64,000 nucleotides of DNA from Stenotrophomonas hibiscicola ATCC 19867 (GCF_000382065.1 NZ_KB907500.1:655001-719000), one strand, 5' to 3'. Positions 29,743 through 38,691 are shown, counted from the stretch's first letter. Numbers and translations: made by a program. The notes: generated from the letters alone by a model not told the origin.

Positions 29743-29831
29743 TCACTCGAAGCGCCCGGGAACTACCGGGATGCTTCGATTCTAGGCACGCTGCATGTCG
29801 TCTGCGATAGGGCGCAATTGCAATTGTGCGT

Positions 29832-30743
29832 TCATTCCCGCGAGGCCGATCGGGCCAGCAGCTGCCGCGCGACGAACAGCGGATCGTCACCGCCTGCCGC
29901 GTCAGGCGTGACACCGGTGCGTTCCCAGTTGGTTCCGGTATGTAGATTGATCGGCTGCCGATCGGGAATGCTGATCTGATAGCCATCCGGCAGCAGCACA
30001 GGATCATCGATCATGTGTGCAGCGCCGCCGCTGCGCGTGCCGACAATGCGTGCACGGCCCAGCGCCTGCAGCGAGTAGGCGACGAACTCGGCAGCCGACG
30101 CGGTGCGGCGATCGATCAGCACGACCAGCGGCTTCAGGTAAGTGGGCAGGCTTGCCGGCGGCAGTGGTACCAGCGTGCGCCGCCCGCGCTGGTCCAACTG
30201 CTGCACCGCGTCGATCTTCGCGTCCAACAGCGTGCGCACCAGCAGGTCGGCACTGCCGTCATCCCCGCCGCCGTTCTGGCGCAGATCCAGCACCAGGCCA
30301 TCGGTGTCGGCCAGCAGCTCGAGGGCGGCGGCGAGTTTCGGCCGGGCCAGATCCAGCGGATAGAATGTACTCAGCCGCAGGTAACCGATGTTGCCCTCCA
30401 GCACCCGTACCTCGCGCATGCCAGCGCCATTGCTGCGCGCATCCGCGCGCCATGCCATCAGCCAGTCGTCCTGGCCGGCCGTTGCGTCCACGCGCTCTAC
30501 ATGGAAGTGGCCATCGAACGTGTCCAGGTCCTGGTTCAGGCGTGCGCTGAAAGCCTTCGGATCCGAGCAGCTGTCCACATAGCGCTGCTGGGTGGACCAG
30601 CCGCGCACGGCTTCGGCAATGCGTGCGCCTTCGGCCGCATCCAGGTACTGCGCCTCTATCGCCGTGGCCGCTGCCAGCAGCACGGCGTCCTGCGCCGGGC
30701 AGGCGGCCGCCAGCAACGCGCCAAGCATCCACGAAACCGTCAT
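29832..30743 (-). CDS. S41-family peptidase-like protein
   Basis: The 303-residue protein has a probable signal sequence (MTVSWMLGALLAAACPAQ) and a C-terminal S41 domain with LVLDLRQNGGG (residues 150-160), the Ser motif RTASAAEF (213-220) and GTRSGGAAH (235-243). Classical C-terminal processing proteases have a Lys in the last motif (GKG), which is not seen here, as in IRBP-like members. No PDZ domain is visible. GGAGG lies 6 bases before the start. It is divergent from a MarR-type gene and shares a 20-bp palindrome with it. Confidence 0.8.
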   Translation of the reverse strand: MTVSWMLGALLAAACPAQDAVLLAAATAIEAQYLDAAEGARIAEAVRGWSTQQRYVDSCSDPKAFSARLNQDLDTFDGHFHVERVDATAGQDDWLMAWRADARSNGAGMREVRVLEGNIGYLRLSTFYPLDLARPKLAAALELLADTDGLVLDLRQNGGGDDGSADLLVRTLLDAKIDAVQQLDQRGRRTLVPLPPASLPTYLKPLVVLIDRRTASAAEFVAYSLQALGRARIVGTRSGGAAHMIDDPVLLPDGYQISIPDRQPINLHTGTNWERTGVTPDAAGGDDPLFVARQLLARSASRE

Positions 30744-30765
30744 GATCGCCTCCGTCGCCTTGATA

Positions 30766-30785
30766 ATATATAAGTGCTTATATAT
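30766..30785. promoter_or_regulatory. 20-bp palindrome between S41 gene and MarR-type regulator
   Basis: ATATATAAGTGCTTATATAT is a perfect inverted repeat. It lies between the two start codons (30743 and 30796), 10 bases before the regulator gene start. AT-rich palindromes of this form are typical MarR-family operators. It probably overlaps the promoters of both divergent genes. Confidence 0.72.
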
Positions 30786-30795
30786 CATTGTCATC

Positions 30796-31260
30796 ATGGA
30801 TCTCCAACGTGCAACTCTGGGAACGCTGCTGCGTGCCCTGCTCGACCAGCTCGACCCGGCGGTCGAGCAGGCCTACCGGGATCTGCAACTGGACTACCGG
30901 CCGCGCTACACCCCGGTGCTGCGCACGCTGATGGTGCAGGGCCCCTGCCGCATCAAGGATCTGGCACTGGCCTGCGGGCTCAGCCACTCCGCGCTCAGCC
31001 AGACGGTTTCAGCGATGGTGCGCGACGGCTGGCTGCACGCTGCGGTGGGCGAGGACAGCCGCGAACGCATCCTGCAGTTGAGCCCGCACGCCCTGCAGGC
31101 ATTGCCGGCGCTGCAGGCGCAGTGGCAGGCTACGGCGCTAGCGGCCCGCAGTCTCGACGCCGATCTTGGACAGTCGTTGGAACAGGTGCTGCGTGAGGCA
31201 TTGAAGGTGCTGGAGCAACGACCGTTCGCGCAACGCCTGCGCGACGCCCGCCTGCGCTGA
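30796..31260 (+). CDS. MarR-family transcriptional regulator
   Basis: The 154-residue protein has a winged helix-turn-helix (about residues 30-95: GPCRIKDLALACGLSHSALSQTVSAMVRDGWL) and helical N- and C-terminal dimerisation parts, the layout of MarR proteins. It is divergent from the S41 gene with an intervening palindrome, so it probably represses itself and that gene. The ligand is unknown. Confidence 0.88.
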   Translation: MDLQRATLGTLLRALLDQLDPAVEQAYRDLQLDYRPRYTPVLRTLMVQGPCRIKDLALACGLSHSALSQTVSAMVRDGWLHAAVGEDSRERILQLSPHALQALPALQAQWQATALAARSLDADLGQSLEQVLREALKVLEQRPFAQRLRDARLR

Positions 31261-31456
31261 TGCAGTGCGTCGGCGACACCCCGCGTGTTCGCCGGTGGTG
31301 GTGGTCCTGGCATTCGCCTGAATGGCGGACTCATCAACCACGTGCGCATGCCGGGTGAAGACCACGGCGGGGATGGCGACCTCGGCTTAGCACGCACTGG
31401 CCAAGCATTGGCGCTGTCGCCGACCACGGCGCCGCCCATGCAGAAGGATACTTCCC

Positions 31457-31762
31457 ATGACTGAGCAGAATCACCGCTCCAACCGGGGCTTCGCCTCGAT
31501 GGACCAGGCCAAGCAGCGCGCGATCGCTGCCAAAGGCGGACGTGCGGCGCATGCCTCCGGCAATGCGCATGAGTTCAGCCGCGATGAGGCACGTGCGGCA
31601 GGCCGCAAGGGCGGCGAGGCGATCAGCCGTGATCGGCAGCACATGGCCGCGATCGGGCGCGAGGGTGGGCACGCGCGCCACGCCAACGCGCGCCAGCAGC
31701 AGCAGCAGCAGCAGCAGCAGATCGAGCATGGTGGAGAGGCTCCGCACCGCCAGCAGAAGTGA
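31457..31762 (+). CDS. KGG-repeat general stress protein with polyglutamine
   Basis: The 101-residue hydrophilic protein has three KGG-type repeats (GFASMDQAKQRAIAAKGG, FSRDEARAAGRKGG, ISRDRQHMAAIGREGG), the pattern of YciG/KGG stress proteins. A run of nine glutamines (CAG codons, 31694-31720) follows. It has no signal or membrane part. It is a single gene. Its role in stress survival is a family inference. Confidence 0.85.
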   Translation: MTEQNHRSNRGFASMDQAKQRAIAAKGGRAAHASGNAHEFSRDEARAAGRKGGEAISRDRQHMAAIGREGGHARHANARQQQQQQQQQIEHGGEAPHRQQK

Positions 31763-32024
31763 TCATCACGCGGCCAGGCCGTTTCCCGTCGGCGGTGCCG
31801 TCCTGCAGCCACAAGCTGGGCCAGGAGGGTACCGGCCGATGCCATCGCCCAGCCGACGCCGACGGCCGTGCCACTGCGGTACCACGTAAGCATCCGCGGC
31901 GCGGCGTGCATTGCGCCCGGTTGCGCGATGAGCGCACGCGCGTGTCCTGCCAGCCCCTGTGATGTCGATTGCCACGCAGGGTCGGCCTGTCACGGGGTAG
32001 CAGGCGGCGTTGGAACCGTCCTGC

Positions 32025-32375
32025 TCAGGTGTGCACGAGGATGTTCAACAGCCGCCCGAATGGATCGCGGACAAAGAAGCGGCGCACGCCCCAGGGTTCA
32101 TCGACCGGCCCATACTCCAGCGCGATGCCGGCCTTACGCATGCGCTCCAGCACCTGCTGCAGGTCGTCCACCTCGATCGACAGGTCCGGCACCGCAGTGC
32201 CGGAACCGCCTTCACTGGCAAAGCTGACCTGCGCCAGCGCACTGCCCTGCCCGCCATGGGTGACGATCCAGCCATGGTCCATCACCACGGGCATGCCAAG
32301 CAGCTCGCCATAGAAGGCAGCGGCCCGTTCCGGCTCAGCCGTGGCGATGTTGGCGACGACGCGTTTGACGGCCAT
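32025..32375 (-). CDS. VOC-superfamily (glyoxalase-like) protein
   Basis: The 116-residue protein has a single VOC beta-alpha-beta-beta-beta module: MAVKRVVANIATAEPERAAAFYGELLGMPVV and GVRRFFVRDPFGRLLNILVHT. Members include glyoxalase I, dioxygenases and antibiotic resistance proteins. Function cannot be read from this sequence. An in-frame extension upstream has no support. Confidence 0.82.
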   Translation of the reverse strand: MAVKRVVANIATAEPERAAAFYGELLGMPVVMDHGWIVTHGGQGSALAQVSFASEGGSGTAVPDLSIEVDDLQQVLERMRKAGIALEYGPVDEPWGVRRFFVRDPFGRLLNILVHT

Positions 32376-32424
32376 GGCATGCTTCCGTTGGACAGGGCCC
32401 ATCCAGACTGCCCGACCTTCCACG

Positions 32425-32457
32425 GAAACAGAAGAGCCCCGTCAGTGACGGGGCTCC
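32425..32457 (-). terminator. Rho-independent terminator of the small exported protein
   Basis: On the minus strand GAGCCCCGTC / GACGGGGCTC with a 3-base loop is followed by TTCTGTTT, just past the stop codon at 32480. Confidence 0.8.
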
Positions 32458-32479
32458 CACACGGCTCAATCGGCGCGAC

Positions 32480-32680
32480 TCACACGCCCATGCACAGATC
32501 GACCACGCAGGTATTGTACGCCTGCTGGCATTCCCCAGCGTCGGCCCCACTGGCCAGGCACATCTGGTAGGCCCGCCAGCAGGGCGCGTCGCAAGGCTCG
32601 ACAGGGCCCGCCACCGCCACCGAACCGGTACACACCAGCGCGAACAGCGCCGCCACGATCACTTTCCTGACAGTACGCAT
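32480..32680 (-). CDS. Small secreted cysteine-containing protein, unknown
   Basis: The 66-residue protein has a signal peptide (MRTVRKVIVAALFALVCTGSVAVAG) and then a 41-residue mature part with five cysteines (CDAPC, CLASG, ECQQ, TCVVDLC), suggesting disulfides. The start at 32680 lies 8 bases after GGGAG; an ATG 6 bases upstream is closer to that site and less likely. The role is unknown. It has its own terminator. Confidence 0.62.
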   Translation of the reverse strand: MRTVRKVIVAALFALVCTGSVAVAGPVEPCDAPCWRAYQMCLASGADAGECQQAYNTCVVDLCMGV

Positions 32681-32869
32681 CACCATCACTCCCTGATAAG
32701 CCTGGTGAGCCCAGGCCGGCTCACGGTAGCGGGGGAGCCGCGAGGCAACGTGAACACCGGCGTCACGCCACCTTAACGCGTTCATAAAAATTCCTTCACA
32801 CTACTGGGGGTGATTGGCGCGCTGCGGGGTTAACGGCGTTGTTGTCCGTCAACCAAGGAATGTTGTCCG

Positions 32870-35800
32870 ATGAATCACCCGCAGCACGGCTGTTCGTCCC
32901 ACTCCCGCTTCCCGCTGCACAGCCGCCTGGCGTTGGCCGTGGCCAGTTCGCTGTTGCTGGCTGCAGCGCTTCCCGCCATGGCCAGCGAGTCACTCGACGC
33001 TTGGCAGCAGCAGCGCCACCTGCAGGCCGCATGGGCGCAGCCCACGTCGATGGCGAGCGCGTCGGCCGGCGCCAATGCAGCGGCCGCAACACCCACGGCA
33101 GCAGCCAGCAGCACGTCGCTCCTCGGTAACGCAGGTGATCCGGCCAGTTGGCACACGGAGGAATTCAACGCCGACTGGGGCCTGGCGGCGACCCACGCCG
33201 ACGACGCCTATGCGCGTGGCCTGACGGGCACCGGCATCCGCCTTGGCGTGTTCGACAGTGGCACCGGCCTGGACCATCCGGAATTCGCTGGCAAGAACCA
33301 TCGCAGCATCCACATCGCCGACGTGCTCGCCGATGGCACGCGCTGCACCAACACTGCACAGCTCACTGGCCCCGGCGCCTGCTTCTCAAGTGACGGCGAC
33401 GACGTGCAGGTCAGCTACGTCGGGTTCAACGCAAACGTCCCGCAGAACATCCGCGATCTGATCCTGGCGGGGCCCTATGTACAGCCCGGTATCGGCTACG
33501 AAGTGCACGGCACCCATGTTGCCGGCACCATCGCTGCCAACCGTGATGGCAACGGCATGCATGGCGTGGCCTTCGGCGCCGATCTCAGTGTGGCCCGCCT
33601 GTTCTTCAACAGCGCCAGCGAATGGCAGCGTACGGCGACCGGGTATTCGGTAGTCTCGCTGGGCAGCGTCGGGCCGGATTCGTCCGCCGTGGTCGACATG
33701 TATGCGCAGATGAATGCCCAGGGCGTGCGCGCGGTCAACCACAGCTGGGGCCTGAGCAAGGAACCCGATGCGGTGCTGATGGACCGGATCTACAACGATC
33801 CCGATTATCGCGACTACCTTGCCACTTATGCAGACGGATCACGCGCCAGGGGAATGATCCAGGTCTGGGCGGCAGGCAATTCGCCGGCGCGCGGTGCTGC
33901 GGCTCCTGTATCGGCCAGCCCGATCGCCGGCATGTACGCCACCCTGCCGCGTGCCTTCGCCGACATCGAAAAATACTGGCTCAGCGTCGTCAACGTTGGA
34001 CAGGATTTCACCCTCAGCCTGACCTCCAACAAGTGCGGGCTCAGCGCCAACTGGTGCCTGGCGGCCCCGGGTTCCAACATCAACTCCACGGTCTACGGCG
34101 ATGACTCCGCCGTTGCGGCGTCGTTGGGCGTTGATGCCAACGGCAACCTGTCGCTCGACGTCACCCAGCGCGTGCCAACCTACAGCTACGGGCTGCTCAG
34201 CGGCACGTCGATGGCCGCACCGCACGTCACCGGTGCGCTGGGCCTGTTGTTCGAACGCTTCCCCTATCTGGACAGCGCGCAGGTCCGCGACGTGCTGCTG
34301 ACCACCGCGCGTGATCTTGGCGCACCCGGCATCGACGAGATCTACGGCTGGGGACTGATGGACCTGCGCAAGGCCATCGAAGGCTACGGCTCGCTGCGCG
34401 TGGATACCAACGTGGTGATGAACCAGAAGGCCGGTGGCCTGAAGGTGTGGGAAGGCGACGCCTGGGATGACTGGACCAATGACATCGGCGGCCCCGGCAA
34501 GCTGAACAAGTCCGGCATCGGCTGGTTGCGCCTGAGCGGTGACAACAGCTTCAACGGCGCGGTACTGCAGGACGGTACGCTGGAACTGAACGGCGCCAAC
34601 GCGCTTACCGCGGCGGTCGAAGTGCAGGGCGGCCAGTTCCTGCTTAACGGCAGCCTGTTCTCCACCGCACTGACCACTACCGGTGGCGTGAGTACGGTCA
34701 GCGCCAGCGCCGTGCTGAAGGACAGCAACCTGAGCGTCAACGGCGGCGTGGTGTCCTTCAACGGCACGCAGACCGGCGGCACCACCACGGTCGGTGCCAA
34801 CGGCCTGCTGAAGGGTGTCGGTACGCTCGGCACCACCCAAGTCGACGGCATCATCGCGCCCGGCAATTCAATCGGCACGCTCACCATCAACGGTAACTAC
34901 GTGCAGGGCGCAACCGGCGTCTATGCCGCCGAACTTGCTCCAGGCGGGCGCAGTGACCAGTTGCACGTGACCGGCACCGCCACCCTGGGCGGTACCCTGC
35001 TCGCGCTGCCGGAGCCGGGCACCTATTACCTCGGCGAGCAGTTCAATTTCATCCGCGCCGACGGCGGTCTCAACGGGCAGTTCGCGAAGACCGACTTCAG
35101 CGCGTTCTCGCCGTTCCTGCAGTTCAGCCTGGCGTACGGTGCCAACGGAGCACGCATCGACGTGGCCCGTGGTGCATCGCTGGCCAGTGCGGCCACTACG
35201 CCCAACCAGCATGCGGTTGCGGCGGCGGCCGATGGCCTGGCGATCAACCAGGGCCTGCCCAAGCCGCTGACACAGCTGTTCCCGCAGCAGGTCGGTGCCG
35301 TACTCGATGGCCTCAGCGGCGAGCTGCACGCAGCCACCTCGCTGGCGCTGGTGGAAGGCAGCCGTCATGTCCGTGACGCTGCGTTGTCACGCCGTGCCGG
35401 CGCAACCGCACCGGGATCCGATACGGGTGACGCCACCGGTGCCTGGGTGCAGGCACTGGGCGGCAACAGCAGGCTGGATGGCAACAGCAACACCGCGCGC
35501 ACCGATGCCAACAGCAATGGCCTGCTGGTGGGCATCGACCGCGAGTTCGATGGCTGGCAGGTCGGCGTGCTGGCCGGTACCGGCCGCACCGACGTGAAGC
35601 AGCTGGAGCGCCGTGCCAAGTCGAAGATCGACAACACGCACGTCGGCGCCTATGCCAGCCACGCCTGGGGCGGCTTCGGCCTGCGCGGTGGCGTGGCATG
35701 GAGCAAGCACAAGGTGAAGAGCACGCGCGATGTCGGCTTCGCCGGCTTCAGTGACAGCCTGAGCGCGCGCTACAACGCGCATGCGCGCCAAGCGTTCATC

Positions 35801-36262
35801 GAAGCGGGCTATCGCTTCGGCAACGCGGAAGGCGGGTTGGAGCCCTACCTGCAGGTGGCTCGCGTGGAAGTGGACCTCAAGCAGATCAACGAGCGCGGTG
35901 GCGCGGCGGCGCTGCACGGCAAGGTGGACGACACCGGCACCACCACCGCTACCGCAGGGCTGCGCTTCGACAAGGGCCTGAAGGCATCATTCCAGCAGGA
36001 CAGCTGGCTGCATCTGCGCGGTGGTCTGGGCTATCGCCGCGCCTTCGGAGACCGCAGCCAGGTGGCCAACCTGGCCTTTGCCAACAGCAGCACGCCCTTT
36101 GCAGTCGAAGGCGCACCGATTGCCGAGAACGCTGTCGTGGCCGAGCTGGGCCTGTCGGCGTGGCTGACGCCGCGGCAGCAGCTGGAGCTGGGCTACAGCG
36201 GCCAGTTCGGCAGTGAAAGCCGCGACCATGGGGCCAGTGCTCGCTGGTCCATCCGCTTCTAA
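32870..36262 (+). CDS. S8 subtilisin-like autotransporter protease
   Basis: The 1130-residue protein has a signal peptide (LALAVASSLLLAAALPAMA, cleavage near residue 38). It has an S8 peptidase domain with Asp129 (GVFDSGTGLDHPEF), His213 (VHGTHVAGTIAA) and Ser447 (SGTSMAAPH), then a passenger stalk with autotransporter repeats (about residues 500-800) and a beta-barrel translocator from about 850 to the end (..ARWSIRF). AAGGA lies before the start. It resembles NalP-type autotransporters; its substrates are unknown. Confidence 0.92.
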   Translation: MNHPQHGCSSHSRFPLHSRLALAVASSLLLAAALPAMASESLDAWQQQRHLQAAWAQPTSMASASAGANAAAATPTAAASSTSLLGNAGDPASWHTEEFNADWGLAATHADDAYARGLTGTGIRLGVFDSGTGLDHPEFAGKNHRSIHIADVLADGTRCTNTAQLTGPGACFSSDGDDVQVSYVGFNANVPQNIRDLILAGPYVQPGIGYEVHGTHVAGTIAANRDGNGMHGVAFGADLSVARLFFNSASEWQRTATGYSVVSLGSVGPDSSAVVDMYAQMNAQGVRAVNHSWGLSKEPDAVLMDRIYNDPDYRDYLATYADGSRARGMIQVWAAGNSPARGAAAPVSASPIAGMYATLPRAFADIEKYWLSVVNVGQDFTLSLTSNKCGLSANWCLAAPGSNINSTVYGDDSAVAASLGVDANGNLSLDVTQRVPTYSYGLLSGTSMAAPHVTGALGLLFERFPYLDSAQVRDVLLTTARDLGAPGIDEIYGWGLMDLRKAIEGYGSLRVDTNVVMNQKAGGLKVWEGDAWDDWTNDIGGPGKLNKSGIGWLRLSGDNSFNGAVLQDGTLELNGANALTAAVEVQGGQFLLNGSLFSTALTTTGGVSTVSASAVLKDSNLSVNGGVVSFNGTQTGGTTTVGANGLLKGVGTLGTTQVDGIIAPGNSIGTLTINGNYVQGATGVYAAELAPGGRSDQLHVTGTATLGGTLLALPEPGTYYLGEQFNFIRADGGLNGQFAKTDFSAFSPFLQFSLAYGANGARIDVARGASLASAATTPNQHAVAAAADGLAINQGLPKPLTQLFPQQVGAVLDGLSGELHAATSLALVEGSRHVRDAALSRRAGATAPGSDTGDATGAWVQALGGNSRLDGNSNTARTDANSNGLLVGIDREFDGWQVGVLAGTGRTDVKQLERRAKSKIDNTHVGAYASHAWGGFGLRGGVAWSKHKVKSTRDVGFAGFSDSLSARYNAHARQAFIEAGYRFGNAEGGLEPYLQVARVEVDLKQINERGGAAALHGKVDDTGTTTATAGLRFDKGLKASFQQDSWLHLRGGLGYRRAFGDRSQVANLAFANSSTPFAVEGAPIAENAVVAELGLSAWLTPRQQLELGYSGQFGSESRDHGASARWSIRF

Positions 36263-36284
36263 ACACGTGTTCTCTTGACGGGTT

Positions 36285-36312
36285 GGGGCGGCCTTGCGGC
36301 CGCCCCTTTTTT
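36285..36312 (+). terminator. Rho-independent terminator of the autotransporter gene
   Basis: A GGGGCGGCC / GGCCGCCCC stem with a short loop is followed by six T, 22 bases after the stop codon. Confidence 0.88.
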
Positions 36313-36326
36313 GCCCCCCCCCAGCG

Positions 36327-37514
36327 CTATGCGCGACGGCGCAGGGCGGCGGCACCTGCCAGGCTGGCAAGTGGCAGCAGCAACCCATAGGCCACCAGCG
36401 GCCACACGGTATCGCCGGGTAGCACAAGGATCACCAGCGTGCCGATGCCTGCCACGATAATGCTCTGCACTGCGTAGTACAGGGCCACCGCCGCACCCGA
36501 CGCATCGGCGAAATCACGCAGCGCACCGTTGGCAGCCACTGAAACCACCATCACCAGCCCCACCGCGATGCCCCACATGGGCAGCACCACGCCGATCAAC
36601 GAGGGACGCCACGCGGCGGCCGACGCCATCAGCAGCGCCCCGGCCAACATCACCCACAGGCCGCGCAGGAAGGTACCGCGCACGTTCCAGCGCCCAATGC
36701 ACGCGTTCGCCATCCGTGCCGTGACGATCATCACCAGTGCCACCGTCGCGAAGGCCAGGCTGAACGACAGCGGCGAGTACTGCATGCGCCCGACCAGCAA
36801 CCGGGGCGCGACTGAGAAGAACACGAAGAATGTGCCCATGCCCGCGCTGAAGCCCAGCGTGTAGACCCAGAACGCGCCGCTGCCGAGGATGCGTCGTGCC
36901 GCCGGTCGCGCCCCGTCATGGCACTGCGGGCGGGTTTCGTGCCAATGCCGCACCGCGCGCAGGCCGGCGATCGTGCCCAGTACACCGAGCAGAACGAAGA
37001 TCGCGCGCCAGCCGACGGCACCAGCCAGCAGTGCGCCCAGAACAGGCCCCAGCGCCGGCACGAAGGCCAGCATCGAAGCGAACAACCCATACAGCGAGGC
37101 GCCTTCGGGTGTATCGGCATAGACGTCACGGACCGTGGCGAAGGTCGCCACCAATGCCGCCGACGCTCCCACCGCCTGTACGGTTCGCCAGGCCAGAAAA
37201 GCGGCGCCGCTGCCGGACAAGGCCAGCGCAAACGACGAAAGCGCGAACAGCAACGCCCCCAGCAACAGGACCGGGCGTCGCCCGATGCGGTCGGACAATG
37301 GGCCAAACAGCAACTGGCCCAGCCCGAGCGCCAGCAGGTAACTGCTCAACGTGAGCTGCACCAGCGTCGGGGATGTCTGCAGTGCCTGCGGCATCACCGG
37401 CACCACAGGAAGATAGATGTCCATGGCCAGCGAGGCCAGGAGGTCGAACGGCGCCATCAGCACAATGGCCGACGGCAACGGGTGGGCCCAACGCGGGGCC
37501 TTTCGATTGAACAT
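36327..37514 (-). CDS. CmlA/FloR-type MFS drug efflux pump
   Basis: The 395-residue MFS protein with 12 predicted membrane helices resembles chloramphenicol exporters: APFDLLASLAMDIYLPVVPVMP, GQLLFGPLSDRIGRRPVLLLG (antiporter motif A), FATVRDVYA and FFVFFSVAPRLLVGR. These are near-signature blocks of CmlA/FloR. The start at 37514 is 7 bases after GGAG. A short leader ORF and two hairpins lie upstream. Phenicol export is inferred from family, not shown. Confidence 0.85.
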   Translation of the reverse strand: MFNRKAPRWAHPLPSAIVLMAPFDLLASLAMDIYLPVVPVMPQALQTSPTLVQLTLSSYLLALGLGQLLFGPLSDRIGRRPVLLLGALLFALSSFALALSGSGAAFLAWRTVQAVGASAALVATFATVRDVYADTPEGASLYGLFASMLAFVPALGPVLGALLAGAVGWRAIFVLLGVLGTIAGLRAVRHWHETRPQCHDGARPAARRILGSGAFWVYTLGFSAGMGTFFVFFSVAPRLLVGRMQYSPLSFSLAFATVALVMIVTARMANACIGRWNVRGTFLRGLWVMLAGALLMASAAAWRPSLIGVVLPMWGIAVGLVMVVSVAANGALRDFADASGAAVALYYAVQSIIVAGIGTLVILVLPGDTVWPLVAYGLLLPLASLAGAAALRRRA

Positions 37515-37523
37515 GGGGAGTCT

Positions 37524-37544
37524 CCGCCCGGAGTGATCCGGCGG
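37524..37544 (-). promoter_or_regulatory. Hairpin overlapping the ribosome site of the efflux gene
   Basis: On the minus strand CCGCCGGA, loop TCAC and TCCGGGCGG form a stem with one bulge whose 3' side runs into the GGAG ribosome site (37521-37525). It may hide the site partly. Confidence 0.45.
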
Positions 37545-37581
37545 CGATCCATCCACTTCGCGTGCATCGCAGGGATGATCA

Positions 37582-37610
37582 CCGCAACAACGTCTGCATC
37601 GTTGTTGCGG
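37582..37610 (-). promoter_or_regulatory. Perfect 11-bp hairpin after the leader ORF
   Basis: CCGCAACAACG, a 7-base loop and the exact complement form a hairpin on the efflux leader. It begins one base after the stop codon of the 11-codon ORF at 37612-37647, a position typical of attenuator or translational-control hairpins. Confidence 0.5.
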
Positions 37611-37611
37611 C

Positions 37612-37647
37612 TCAGCGAACTGTCTGCGGACCGTTCCCGTTGCTCAT
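37612..37647 (-). CDS. Possible leader peptide of the efflux gene
   Basis: A tiny frame reads MSNGNGPQTVR and stop. It lies about 97 bases before the efflux start codon and is followed by the hairpins at 37582 and 37524. Leader peptides control cmlA-type genes by ribosome stalling. There is no clear ribosome site before it, so this is only a candidate. Confidence 0.35.
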   Translation of the reverse strand: MSNGNGPQTVR

Positions 37648-37766
37648 GGTGTTGATCGTTGGCGGTGCGGAACCGGTGCAAGTGTAGCAGCGACCGGTTC
37701 AGGGTGGCCGGGGCAGCGGTGCCGCCCCGGCCGCGGCGACCCTGGGGAGTGGGCCGCCGTTGATCG

Positions 37767-38219
37767 TCAGGCCGCCTTCATCGCATGCTTGCGCGCGCGC
37801 ATCACGTTGTGGCACTCCTGCACTTCGGGCAACAGCTGAGTGACTTCCTGGCGCACCGCCGGCGGCAGTTCATTGTCCTTCAGCACATCCTTGAACGCGC
37901 CCAGCAGGCGATCCTCGGACTCTTCCAGCTCGGCCACGTAGCCATAGTTGGTATCTCCGAACGCGGCGCGGACCTTGCCGTAGAACTGCTGCATCGAACC
38001 CACCACGGTGCCATGCTCGGCCGGCTTGCCGCCGCTGGCAGCCACCGAACCGCTCAGCGCCGCGACGATGCGGCCCTTGACGCCGGCGATACGGGTGAAC
38101 AAGGCCGACAGCTCGGCATCCTTCACCTTGGTTGCGGCCTCTTCGTAGAACGACTTGCCGTCGCGGGCGATCTCGATCAGGTCGTTGAGGCGGTGTTCGA
38201 TGGTGGACTGGGTGCTCAT
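37767..38219 (-). CDS. DUF2383/PA2169-family four-helix protein
   Basis: The 150-residue protein is predicted all-helical: LNDLIEIARDGKSFYEEAATKVKDAELSALFTRIA and DRLLGAFKDVLKDNELPPAVRQEVTQLLPEVQECHNVMRARKHA. This fits the PA2169 family, which resembles ferritin-like four-helix proteins. No metal ligand set is obvious. It has no signal sequence. Its function is unknown. Confidence 0.82.
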   Translation of the reverse strand: MSTQSTIEHRLNDLIEIARDGKSFYEEAATKVKDAELSALFTRIAGVKGRIVAALSGSVAASGGKPAEHGTVVGSMQQFYGKVRAAFGDTNYGYVAELEESEDRLLGAFKDVLKDNELPPAVRQEVTQLLPEVQECHNVMRARKHAMKAA

Positions 38220-38411
38220 GGCCTTGCTCCTGTATCTTCGTTTCAGGGGGAGAAAAGCAGCCTCGACTGCGCTGCCTGCGGATCCACTGTGGACATGCTC
38301 GTGTGGTTCGCGGGTGAGCAGCGATTGATATGCACATCACTTCACCCAACCCGCACTGACTGCTTCACGCCACAGTGGCGCGTGGCTCACATCGAGCGGT
38401 GCTGGCCAGCC

Positions 38412-38522
38412 TCACCAGGGAACGAACAGGATGATCAGCACGATCACCACGACCGCGGCGAGCGCTCCCATCAGTACGTTTCTCTGGCGCCAACTGGGCT
38501 TCGGTTTTCCGGGGGTATTCAT
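38412..38522 (-). CDS. Small single-span membrane protein, unknown
   Basis: A 36-residue frame reads MNTPGKPKPSWRQRNV followed by a membrane helix (LMGALAAVVVIVLIILFVPW). A basic N-terminus followed by a C-terminal helix fits a small inner-membrane protein. A modest AGG site precedes it. No partner is clear. Confidence 0.55.
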   Translation of the reverse strand: MNTPGKPKPSWRQRNVLMGALAAVVVIVLIILFVPW

Positions 38523-38691
38523 GCCTGCTACCTGTCTCTGCGGATGCCCCCGGCAGACTGATGGATCGGCGGCGGTACGTGCGTGCAGGACGCGTGCAGG
38601 TGACGTGCAGGGCGCCGCCATCGATGTCGATTTCCGGGACGCCCGCTCGTCAGATCATCAAAGCCCTTCCCTCACCACGCGGACTGCTGCC

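Noticed and set aside
36327-37514. Acquired resistance gene on a mobile element
   Set aside because: No transposase, integron or GC shift around the efflux gene; it looks chromosomal.
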